Source: Candidatus Saccharimonadota bacterium (lineage in GTDB: Bacteria > Eremiobacterota > Xenobia > Xenobiales > Xenobiaceae). Taken from it: a stretch of DNA of 20,860 bases. The stretch spans positions 1-20,860 of the forward strand of contig SFMI01000018.1 in NCBI GenBank assembly GCA_004554425.1, in the 5' to 3' direction. The translations under genes were made by a program, and so were the position numbers. Below, piece after piece: positions 7,270-13,766 of the stretch. Each line of letters opens with the position of its first letter. Positions within the stretch are counted from its first letter, which is position 1. A model generated the notes under the pieces. That model worked only from the letters and a program-made list of their open reading frames with translations. It was not told where the DNA came from and did not search any database.

Positions 7270-7605
7270 ATGAGTTTGTCTCACCCTGACTGTCCCAGCC
7301 GTTGGTTGGGACAGGATTATGGCGAGGCGCTAACTCAAGCCCGTCAGCTTGGGTTAGCGCCCCGCCATGTTGTTGTAACCCGTCCGCCCAGCACAGGTCT
7401 GGTTCAGGGCCGTTTGCGTGTAATCGCGGTGCGTCCTTACCCAAATGCACCGGAGGCGGGATCCGAACATGATGAAGCTTTTTGGCAAAGCTTGAGTGAA
7501 GAAGGCGAAGCCGCTTGCCAAAGTTCCTGGACAGGCGATTGGGAGTGGATTTTAGCTTATCCTGTGTTTGAAAGGACGCCCTATGAGCGTCAGAAGAAAA
7601 AGTGA
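7270..7605 (+). CDS. Small protein of unknown function, PASTA-like, between frr and uppS
   Basis: A 111-residue protein. The first half (W-LGQ-Y-EAL-QA-LGLAP, then VVVTRPP) has the helix-then-strand pattern of a single PASTA-type repeat: a short hydrophobic start, an 'A.....GL' helix, then a strand ending in a PP turn. The second half ends with a predicted strand (WEWILAYPVF). There is no signal peptide or membrane segment, so it appears cytoplasmic. It starts six bases after the frr stop, and its own stop overlaps the uppS start by four bases (GTGA), so it is embedded in the operon. Similar-sized uncharacterised proteins occur at this position in some Firmicutes, as far as I recall. Its function is unknown. 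Confidence 0.7.
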   Translation: MSLSHPDCPSRWLGQDYGEALTQARQLGLAPRHVVVTRPPSTGLVQGRLRVIAVRPYPNAPEAGSEHDEAFWQSLSEEGEAACQSSWTGDWEWILAYPVFERTPYERQKKK

Positions 7606-8375
7606 GCAGCTCTAGAATCGATAGTCAAGCCAATTTAGAAAAAAAGTCTGTTGCCGAGTTGTATAGCTTAATAGACAAAGAGCGCTTGCCCAAACATATT
7701 GCTGTTATCATGGATGGCAATAGGCGTTGGGCTAAAAAGCGCTTTATGCCTTCAGCTGTAGGGCATAAGGCCGGTGTAGAGGCTTTTCGCACCGTTATGG
7801 AAACGTGTCGCAATTTGGGCGTAAAAGTTTTGAGCGCTTACGCTTTTTCGGCAGAAAATTGGCAACGTTCTCCTGCTGAAGTAGCTTTGCTAATGCAACT
7901 TTTCGAGTATTACGCTAAAGCTGAGCGTCAAAAAATGCTCGATACTGGAGTCCGTTTGCGAGTGATTGGCGACAAGAGTGCGCTTCACCCTTCAGTATGT
8001 CGCGAATTGGAAATTTCCGAAAAAGCCACAGCTCATAATAGCGATTTGTTGCTCAACTTGGCTGTCAATTATGGCGGTCGAGAGGAAATTTTGCACGCTG
8101 TTCGCCATTTGGCAGAGCAAGTTAAAGAAAGCAAGTTGCAAACAAGCGATATAAATCAAGACGTTTTTAGTCAAAGTTTGTACACAGCTGGTTGTCCAGA
8201 TCCAGATTTGCTTATTCGCACCAGCGGAGAACTCAGGTTGAGTAATTTTTTATTGTGGCAATCTGCCTACACAGAATTTTACTTTAGCGATATTTACTGG
8301 CCAGACGTAGATGAAGCTTTTATTTATAGAGCTATTATCGATTATCAACAGCGTGGTCGCCGCTATGGCACCTAG
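7602..8375 (+). CDS. uppS: Undecaprenyl diphosphate synthase (cis-prenyltransferase)
   Basis: UppS condenses isopentenyl diphosphate units onto farnesyl diphosphate in cis, making the C55 lipid carrier for peptidoglycan and polysaccharides. The catalytic aspartate lies in HIAVIMDGNRRWA (D38). Further signatures are GHKAGVEAFR, LSAYAFSAENW, LLNLAVNYGGREEI and RTSGELRLSNFLLWQSAYTEF. Length is 257 residues, typical. The start is GTG, overlapping the preceding stop; the first 27 residues before the conserved block are a variable lead. cdsA, which commonly follows uppS, is absent: a terminator and an unrelated permease come next. Confidence 0.96.
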   Translation: MSSSRIDSQANLEKKSVAELYSLIDKERLPKHIAVIMDGNRRWAKKRFMPSAVGHKAGVEAFRTVMETCRNLGVKVLSAYAFSAENWQRSPAEVALLMQLFEYYAKAERQKMLDTGVRLRVIGDKSALHPSVCRELEISEKATAHNSDLLLNLAVNYGGREEILHAVRHLAEQVKESKLQTSDINQDVFSQSLYTAGCPDPDLLIRTSGELRLSNFLLWQSAYTEFYFSDIYWPDVDEAFIYRAIIDYQQRGRRYGT

Positions 8376-8398
8376 GTAGAAAAAATAGACAATTTTTC

Positions 8399-8431
8399 CA
8401 GAGAGCGCGAAAAAATTTCGAGCTCTTTTTT
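8399..8431 (+). terminator. Rho-independent terminator after uppS
   Basis: Stem of gagc with gctc, a G-A mismatch, then cgaaa with tttcg around a 3-base loop, with additional A-T/G-T pairing at the base. The hairpin runs into six T at 8426-8431. It closes the pyrH-frr-uppS operon. Confidence 0.75.
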
Positions 8432-8456
8432 ATTGCAAATGACTACAATTGAAAGC

Positions 8457-8468
8457 TTTTGGCCAAAA
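8457..8468. promoter_or_regulatory. 12-bp perfect palindrome upstream of the permease (possible operator)
   Basis: ttttggccaaaa is a perfect palindrome 58 bases upstream of the favoured permease start, in the only intergenic gap before the catabolic block. A separate 5-bp inverted repeat (8480-8484 with 8498-8502) lies just downstream. A regulator-binding role is a guess from position. Confidence 0.3.
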
Positions 8469-8525
8469 TAGGGATCAATGGCTCAGTATAGAAGCTGGAG
8501 CCGATTTTTGTGAAAGTTGTTGCAT

Positions 8526-9824
8526 ATGTTTGCCGGTATTTTAATAATTTTAGTATTTTTTGTCTTCGCGGCTTTAATGATGAGTCGCAAATTACCCGCG
8601 CTTTTGGCCCTACCGGCTATGGCTGTAACGGTAGGCCTTATTTCCGGTTGTGCTTACAACTGGACAGAGGGAGAGGGCACCTTTGCCCAATTTATTTTTG
8701 ATACCGTTATAACTCAAGGCTCTGTCAAATTATCGCAAGCTATTATGTTTGCTGCCTTTGGCTCTATCCTTTCTCAAGTAGTTATGCGCAACGGTATTGC
8801 CGCCCATTTAATTAGCTTAGCTGCTGAATATGCCGGCCGCCACAAAACTTGGCTGGCTGTGTTGCTTACTTTTATAACCGCTGTTTGCTTTACTTCAGTA
8901 ACTGGCTTGGGAGCGGTTATCATGATCGGCTCTTTGGTACTTCCTATTATGATTGGTGTAGGCATTACTGCCGAGTTGGCGGCCGGTTTAATGCTTTTTG
9001 CTATCGCTCTGGGAGGTATTTTTAATCCAGCCAATCTGGGTTTCTATTTAGATGTTTTGAAGCTGCCCCAAGCAGTTGTGCAAGAATATGTTGTCGCTTA
9101 CGGAGCTTTATTTGCTCTAACTACTTTAGTTTATTTAGGTGTCGGTATGTATCGCGAGCGTGGCAGCTTCAACTGGGCTCAAAGTGTTGAGTTGCCCAAA
9201 ACTAAAGTTCCCTTGGTGGCTCTTTTAACGCCTATTTTGCCTATTGCTTTAATTTTTTGCTTTGGTATGCCTATTATTCCGGCCTTTATAGTTGGTATTT
9301 TATGGGGCGTTTTAACTACCGATCCGCGCCGCTGCGTAAATAATTTAAGTGCTGCCGTATTGGAAGGCTTAAAAGACGTGGCTCCGGTTTTGGGTCTGTT
9401 CGTCGGCTTAGGCATGTGCTTAGGTGCTATGACTGCCGAGCCCACTAAAGCTGTGATGGCTCCCATCTTGGCCGCTGTTATTCCCGGCCGCCCACTTTCC
9501 TTTGTGCTCGTCTTTTCCGTTTTGGCTCCTTTGGCTCTTTACCGCGGCCCACTCAATATGTATGGCTTAGGTGCTGGTGTAGCTAGCATATTATTGGGTA
9601 GCAATTTAATGGCGCCGACGGCAATTTTAGCTGCTTTCTTTGGCGTAGGCCAAGTGCAAGGCGTATGCGACCCTACAAATACACACAACGTCTGGTTGGC
9701 CCAATTTACCAAGGTAGGCGCCGAAAAATTGCTTAAGGCTACTTTACCTTATGTGTGGGCTTTTGTCGTTGTCGCTCTGTTATGGGCCGCTTTTGTAGCC
9801 AAAGCTTTAAGTTGGACTCCCTAA
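8526..9824 (+). CDS. Multi-pass permease of the ion transporter superfamily (annotated in relatives as citrate/C4-dicarboxylate transporter)
   Basis: An integral membrane protein of 432 residues with 10-12 hydrophobic segments. The N-terminus (FAGILIILVFFVFAALMMSR) is a transmembrane helix starting at the membrane edge. Internal Gly-rich, helix-breaking blocks are TSVTGLGAVIMIGS, ALGGIFNPANLGFY and, near the C-terminus, VCDPTNTHNVW; these resemble the two re-entrant loops of ion-transporter (IT) superfamily carriers such as CitMHS/DcuC/GntP types. ATG 8526 is preferred (GAAAG nine bases upstream); the tandem TTG codons at 8517 and 8520 are alternatives. The substrate is not readable from sequence. 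Its position before a HyuA homologue and near a molybdenum hydroxylase suggests uptake of a carboxylated or ring-nitrogen substrate. Confidence 0.75.
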   Translation: MFAGILIILVFFVFAALMMSRKLPALLALPAMAVTVGLISGCAYNWTEGEGTFAQFIFDTVITQGSVKLSQAIMFAAFGSILSQVVMRNGIAAHLISLAAEYAGRHKTWLAVLLTFITAVCFTSVTGLGAVIMIGSLVLPIMIGVGITAELAAGLMLFAIALGGIFNPANLGFYLDVLKLPQAVVQEYVVAYGALFALTTLVYLGVGMYRERGSFNWAQSVELPKTKVPLVALLTPILPIALIFCFGMPIIPAFIVGILWGVLTTDPRRCVNNLSAAVLEGLKDVAPVLGLFVGLGMCLGAMTAEPTKAVMAPILAAVIPGRPLSFVLVFSVLAPLALYRGPLNMYGLGAGVASILLGSNLMAPTAILAAFFGVGQVQGVCDPTNTHNVWLAQFTKVGAEKLLKATLPYVWAFVVVALLWAAFVAKALSWTP

Positions 9825-9874
9825 AAAAAGACGCATCTAAGGTGCCGCCTCCAGGGCTGCCATGTGTATATGTT

Positions 9875-9910
9875 GCGGCAAGCTCGACAGATCCTTAAGA
9901 AGCTTGCCGC
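9875..9910 (+). promoter_or_regulatory. 10-bp perfect hairpin between permease and hydantoinase genes
   Basis: gcggcaagct (9875-9884) pairs perfectly with 9901-9910 around a 16-base loop. It lies 47 bases before the GTG start of the next gene. The bases that follow are not a T-tract, so it is more likely an mRNA stability or processing element than a terminator. Confidence 0.45.
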
Positions 9911-9956
9911 TGATCTCTTTAGCCAGAAAATAAGCTAAAAAGTAGAGGAGAAGATT

Positions 9957-12221
9957 GTGAGTAAATTTCGTGTAGGCATTGACGTCGGCGGCACCTTTAC
10001 CCATGCTGTGGCCATTAACAATGACACTTTGCAAGTGAGCGCCCACTGTGTCGCTCCCACTACGCATACTCACGCTCAGGGTGTGGCGGCCGGCATTATT
10101 GAAGCTTTTCGCGGTCTGTGTGCTCTTTTGCCTAAGGACGCTGAAATTGTTTTTTTAGCTCACAGTACTACGCAAGCTACCAACGCACTTTTAGAAGGTG
10201 ATGTGGCTAAAGTTGGTATTATCGCTTTAGCTAATGGTTTAGAGGCTGTAAAAGTCAAAAGCGATACCCATGTGGGCGATATTGAGTTGGCTCCTGGCAA
10301 ATTTTTGCACACTATTTCTGCTATACTCGATCCGCAAGCCAATAATTTTGAGGCTGAGTTAGAGGCAAAAATTAAAGAATTTAAGTCTGAGCAAGTTGGG
10401 GCTATTGTGGCTGCTGAAGGTTTTTCGGTAGATGATCCTCAAGGTGAGCTAAAAATTATTAGCGCTGCTTGCCAAGCTGGAGTGCCTGCTTGCGCTACCC
10501 ACGAAATGTCTGGCCTCTATGGCTTAAGCGCTCGCACCCAGACCGCCGTTTTTAACGCTAGTATTTTGCCCAAAATGATTGCTACGGCGCTTATGACTAA
10601 AGGTGCCCTGGAAAGTCAGCAAGTCAAAGCGCCGCTTATGGTTATGCGCTCCGATGGCGGCGTTATGGGCATTGATGAAGTACAACGTCGCCCTGTGCTG
10701 ACACTTTTATCTGGGCCGGCCGCCGGTATTGCCGCTTGTTTAATGTTTTTGAAAGCTTCAGATGCACTCTTTCTGGAGGTAGGCGGCACTAGTACCGATA
10801 TTTGCATGATTAAAGATGGCCATGCAGCGGTAAAGTCAGCATCTGTCGGCGGGCGCGACACTTATTTGCGCACTCTAGATAGTCGCACTTTAGGAGTGGC
10901 CGGAGGATCAATGGTAGGTTGGTTTAACGGCTTGCAAATTGGGCCGCGCAGCGCTCATTTGGCTGGATATGCTTATTGCGCTTTTGCTCCTGAAAGTGAA
11001 ACCGAGTCTTTAAAAGCTTCAGATCTGAAGATAAAAGAAGTATCACCTCTTGCTGGTGATCATCCTTATTTTGTAGTGCAAACGCCTTCAGGCCAGGAAT
11101 ATGCCCTTACTTCTACTTGCGCGGCTAATATTTTGGGTTTAATTCCTGAAGGTGGTTATTCCTACGGCAACGCTAAATTTGCAGCTGTAGCTTTTGCATC
11201 TTTGGGACAATATTTACAAACTAAGGGGGAGCGCCCGCCGATAGCAGCTTGGCAAAAGTGGGACGCAGCCCAACAAACAAGCGCTAAAGCCAACTTAAGT
11301 GCTTGGGGCTGGGAAGATCAAGCGCAAGCTGAGAGCGCCCAGGCGTGGGCTTGGGCGGCGTTGCACAAAGCGTCGAAAATTATTATTCCCACTTTGAAAA
11401 AATTGATTTCCGACTACAAAATGGAGGATCGGCGTTTAAAACTTATAGGCGGTGGCGGAGGCTGCGCAGCTATAGTGCCTTTTGTGGCCAGCGAATTGGG
11501 GTTGCCTTTTGAATTAGCTGAGCGAGCTGAAGTGATTTCTGCCATAGGCGCGGCTTTGGCTATGGTGCGCGAATGTGTAGAGCGCAGTATAGTCGATCCT
11601 ACGCCTGCCGATTTACAGAATTTGCGTCGTCAGGCCGAGCAAGCGGTTATAAAGATGGGCGCTGAGGCTGACAGTGTGGAAGTAACTGTAGAAGTGGACG
11701 CTCAAAAAAATTTAGTGCGCGCCATAGCCCAGGGAGCTATCGCTTTTTCCAATAAGAGCTCGCGCAGCGGCCAAGAGGTCAGTGAAGCAGAGCGCTTAGA
11801 AGTATTGAAGACGTCGGGCCAACCGGGTAGTACTTATACGTTGTTGGGCCATACAAATTTCTACTATGTATACAAGAGCGAGTTAGAGCGCAGAATCTTT
11901 TTTGGCCTCTTTAAGAAAAAAGAAACTACCATTTGGGTAACTGATATTTTCGGCTCTGCCAGGTTACAGAGGCCCGGAGCTACAGTCGAAATAGAAACTG
12001 TGGGCAACTTGCGCAGCTTCTTGGAAAAGATTCTGCGTGACTACACTTCTTATGGCGATGCAGGCGCTCTGCTTCCGTCTTTGCATTTGGTCTCTGGCCA
12101 CAAAATGTGCGATTTGAGCACTTTAGTTAAAGCTGAGCAAATGCTGGATCTGGCTGCTAGCGAATTAGGCAACTTGCCTGAAGACGAAAAAGTTTTAGCT
12201 ATTATCGAAAAAAATAATTAA
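9957..12221 (+). CDS. Hydantoinase/oxoprolinase family protein (HyuA-like) with long C-terminal domain
   Basis: HyuA-type proteins use ATP to open cyclic amides such as hydantoins or 5-oxoproline. The N-terminal nucleotide-binding segment (VGIDVGGTFTHAVAI) is clear. So are HSTTQATNALLEGDV, LSGPAAGIAA (from about residue 251) followed by LEVGGTSTDI, and a GGGGGC glycine turn at about 499-504 leading into the conserved LAERAEVISAIGAALAMV. The family core ends near residue 545. About 200 further residues form a second globular part, including GQPGSTYTLLGHTNFYYVYKSE-type beta strands and LFKKKETTIWVTDIFG, which I do not recognise. The partner HyuB is absent, so activity may be stand-alone or rely on the C-terminal part. 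The start is GTG with AGAGGAG upstream. It is followed after one base by a metallopeptidase-like gene. Confidence 0.85.
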   Translation: MSKFRVGIDVGGTFTHAVAINNDTLQVSAHCVAPTTHTHAQGVAAGIIEAFRGLCALLPKDAEIVFLAHSTTQATNALLEGDVAKVGIIALANGLEAVKVKSDTHVGDIELAPGKFLHTISAILDPQANNFEAELEAKIKEFKSEQVGAIVAAEGFSVDDPQGELKIISAACQAGVPACATHEMSGLYGLSARTQTAVFNASILPKMIATALMTKGALESQQVKAPLMVMRSDGGVMGIDEVQRRPVLTLLSGPAAGIAACLMFLKASDALFLEVGGTSTDICMIKDGHAAVKSASVGGRDTYLRTLDSRTLGVAGGSMVGWFNGLQIGPRSAHLAGYAYCAFAPESETESLKASDLKIKEVSPLAGDHPYFVVQTPSGQEYALTSTCAANILGLIPEGGYSYGNAKFAAVAFASLGQYLQTKGERPPIAAWQKWDAAQQTSAKANLSAWGWEDQAQAESAQAWAWAALHKASKIIIPTLKKLISDYKMEDRRLKLIGGGGGCAAIVPFVASELGLPFELAERAEVISAIGAALAMVRECVERSIVDPTPADLQNLRRQAEQAVIKMGAEADSVEVTVEVDAQKNLVRAIAQGAIAFSNKSSRSGQEVSEAERLEVLKTSGQPGSTYTLLGHTNFYYVYKSELERRIFFGLFKKKETTIWVTDIFGSARLQRPGATVEIETVGNLRSFLEKILRDYTSYGDAGALLPSLHLVSGHKMCDLSTLVKAEQMLDLAASELGNLPEDEKVLAIIEKNN

Positions 12222-12222
12222 A

Positions 12223-12651
12223 ATGGCTGTGCCTTTGTCCTTAATTGTAAATTTATTGTCTATTTGGGATCCGCATAGTCAATATAGCTCAGCCCAATGG
12301 CAAGTTGCTCAAGAACAGGCTTCAATTTTTGGAACTGAGCAAACGCCAGATCCAGAAGCAGTTTTGCATAGGCTTGGTTTCACCATTGAATATAAGCTCT
12401 TAAGTGTGCCAGGTTTGCTAGTTTGGGGACGAGTAATACTTAATGAGAAGCGAGTCTATCTAGATAGGGAAGCTCTAACTTTTTTGTCTAAAAGTGGCAT
12501 TTCTTTAGCAATAAAAAATTCTCTAGATGACGCTTGGCCTAAAAGGCTCGTTTTGGCTCACGAGCTTTTTCATATTTTGGCCAGTACGCGCCAAATTGAA
12601 CACAGCGAATTAGCCGCTATAATCTTTGCTTGCAATTGTCTTTGGGGCTAA
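12223..12651 (+). CDS. Small ImmA/IrrE-type zinc metallopeptidase-like protein
   Basis: A 142-residue protein with the HExxH zinc motif LAHELFHIL (H113, E114, H117), followed 12 residues later by E129 in the setting HSELAAIIFA. That matches the third ligand and the E..A..FA helix of ImmA/IrrE (DUF955) domains. Upstream of it are a strand (VPGLLVWGRVILN) and the YLDREAL stretch, which resemble the substrate-facing strand of this fold. No DNA-binding helix-turn-helix is present and there is no signal peptide. It begins one base after the hydantoinase stop codon, so it is translationally coupled to it. IrrE/ImmA-type peptidases commonly cleave a repressor to switch genes on. Here that would make it a control protein for the catabolic block, but this is inference. 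Confidence 0.65.
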   Translation: MAVPLSLIVNLLSIWDPHSQYSSAQWQVAQEQASIFGTEQTPDPEAVLHRLGFTIEYKLLSVPGLLVWGRVILNEKRVYLDREALTFLSKSGISLAIKNSLDDAWPKRLVLAHELFHILASTRQIEHSELAAIIFACNCLWG

Positions 12652-12721
12652 ATATCAGTAAAGTAAGTTTTGCTATACAAATGGTTAAAGCTCTAGCTGC
12701 TGTGAGTAGGTGCAAATTTTG

Positions 12722-12753
12722 CTTAATAGTGCTATTTTGCTAAGTCTATTAAG
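12722..12753. promoter_or_regulatory. Overlapping inverted repeats upstream of the ygfM-like gene (possible operator)
   Basis: cttaatag at 12722-12729 is the exact reverse complement of 12746-12753. Overlapping it, 12725-12736 is a 5+2+5 dyad (aatag-tg-ctatt). Dyads of this size are typical of dimeric repressor sites. There is no gene between 12652 and 12917. Confidence 0.4.
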
Positions 12754-12814
12754 TTTAGGCCGTCGATAGCTCAAAAATGCGATATTCTCGAGTTTATACA
12801 ACGAGTAGTATATA

Positions 12815-12885
12815 AAAAAGTCTCTTATTTAGGCAGGTATTGCAACCTTGACGCACAAAAGAAAGAGGGCAAAAAGAGACTTTTT
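12815..12885 (+). promoter_or_regulatory. Candidate cis-regulatory RNA leader of the molybdenum hydroxylase genes
   Basis: aaaaagtctctt (12815-12826) and its exact reverse complement (12874-12885) form a 12-bp stem enclosing 47 bases. The 3' arm ends in five T, so the stem could act as a terminator when formed. Inside is a small aggt/acct pairing. The leader stops 19 bases before the GGGAGG ribosome binding site. A TATA-rich stretch just upstream (12809-12816) could be a -10 element, with no good -35. It matches none of the common riboswitch consensuses I know. Confidence 0.45.
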
Positions 12886-12917
12886 GTTCCGACCCATCTT
12901 CCTCGGGAGGTTTTATT

Positions 12918-13748
12918 TTGTTTAGCGAATTCCATAAGCCGTCCAGCGTGCAGGAGGCGGTCAACTTACGTAACCGTCTCGGCTTGTCTGCCTATTTGGG
13001 AGGCGGCACCATACTTAATACTATCACCTATGCCAAGGAAGTTCCTGAAGAAGAGCAGGCTAAGGCTTTAATTAGTTTGTCAGCTTTGGGCTTAAATAAG
13101 ATAGAGCTGACCGATTCTGAACTTATTATCGGTGCTGGCGTCACTCACCAAGAACTTTTAGAGAGTGATAGCGTTTTCCCGGCTATTAAAGAAGCGGCTG
13201 CCTATATGGTTAACCGTAATATTCGCAACATGGCTACGGTAGGTGGCAACATCGCTTTGCGTGGAGCTACTTGCAACTTGGCTTCCATGCTTTTGGCCTT
13301 AGATGCTAAGGTTGAGCTTATGAAAGCCGATGGCAGCACTTATGTTGTTGATATCGCCGAATATAACGAAAATGGCGACCCCAAAGAGTTGATTTTAAAC
13401 GTGCGTATTTCTTCGGAAATGGGAGCCAGAAAGTTTGCTTCTCGCCGTTACGTACGTACTCAAAATGATATTTCCATTTTAGCTGCTTATGCTGTTGTTA
13501 AGGGCGAAGCTGATACAATCGAAGATATTCGCTTAGTTATGGGTGGAGTATCTGCTCATCCAGTGCATTTAACTGAGATAGAGAAAAGCTTAAAGGGCGC
13601 TTCTTTACCTGAGCGCGACGCTTTAGTAAAACAAATTCGTCCTTTATTAAATCCCATTGCGGATATTCGCGGCAGCGTTGCTTTCAAGCGAGAAGTTGGC
13701 GCTCAGATTGCCGCCTGGACTGTTTATAAAGCTTTTGGTCAACTTTAG
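12918..13748 (+). CDS. ygfM: FAD-binding subunit of a molybdenum hydroxylase (YgfM-like)
   Basis: A 276-residue protein with the FAD-binding signature pair of the CO dehydrogenase medium-chain/xanthine dehydrogenase FAD family: LGGGTILN (residues 27-34) and NIRNMATVGGNIA (101-113). The C-terminal RGSVAFKRE block and overall length match E. coli YgfM (about 260 residues), the flavoprotein partner of XdhD. It would pass electrons from the Fe-S/Mo subunit to an acceptor. The start is TTG with GGGAGG seven bases upstream. It ends 18 bases before the next gene, giving the same FAD-then-Fe-S/Mo order as ygfM-xdhD in E. coli. The leader at 12815-12885 may control both genes. The exact physiological substrate is not shown by the sequence. 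Confidence 0.88.
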   Translation: MFSEFHKPSSVQEAVNLRNRLGLSAYLGGGTILNTITYAKEVPEEEQAKALISLSALGLNKIELTDSELIIGAGVTHQELLESDSVFPAIKEAAAYMVNRNIRNMATVGGNIALRGATCNLASMLLALDAKVELMKADGSTYVVDIAEYNENGDPKELILNVRISSEMGARKFASRRYVRTQNDISILAAYAVVKGEADTIEDIRLVMGGVSAHPVHLTEIEKSLKGASLPERDALVKQIRPLLNPIADIRGSVAFKREVGAQIAAWTVYKAFGQL

Positions 13749-13766
13749 GGAGTCTTATTAAAAAAT

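Noticed and set aside
12815..12885. Assignment of the leader hairpin to the Moco, purine or SAM-I riboswitch class
   Set aside because: The neighbouring genes make these tempting, but the conserved core bases of those classes are not present.
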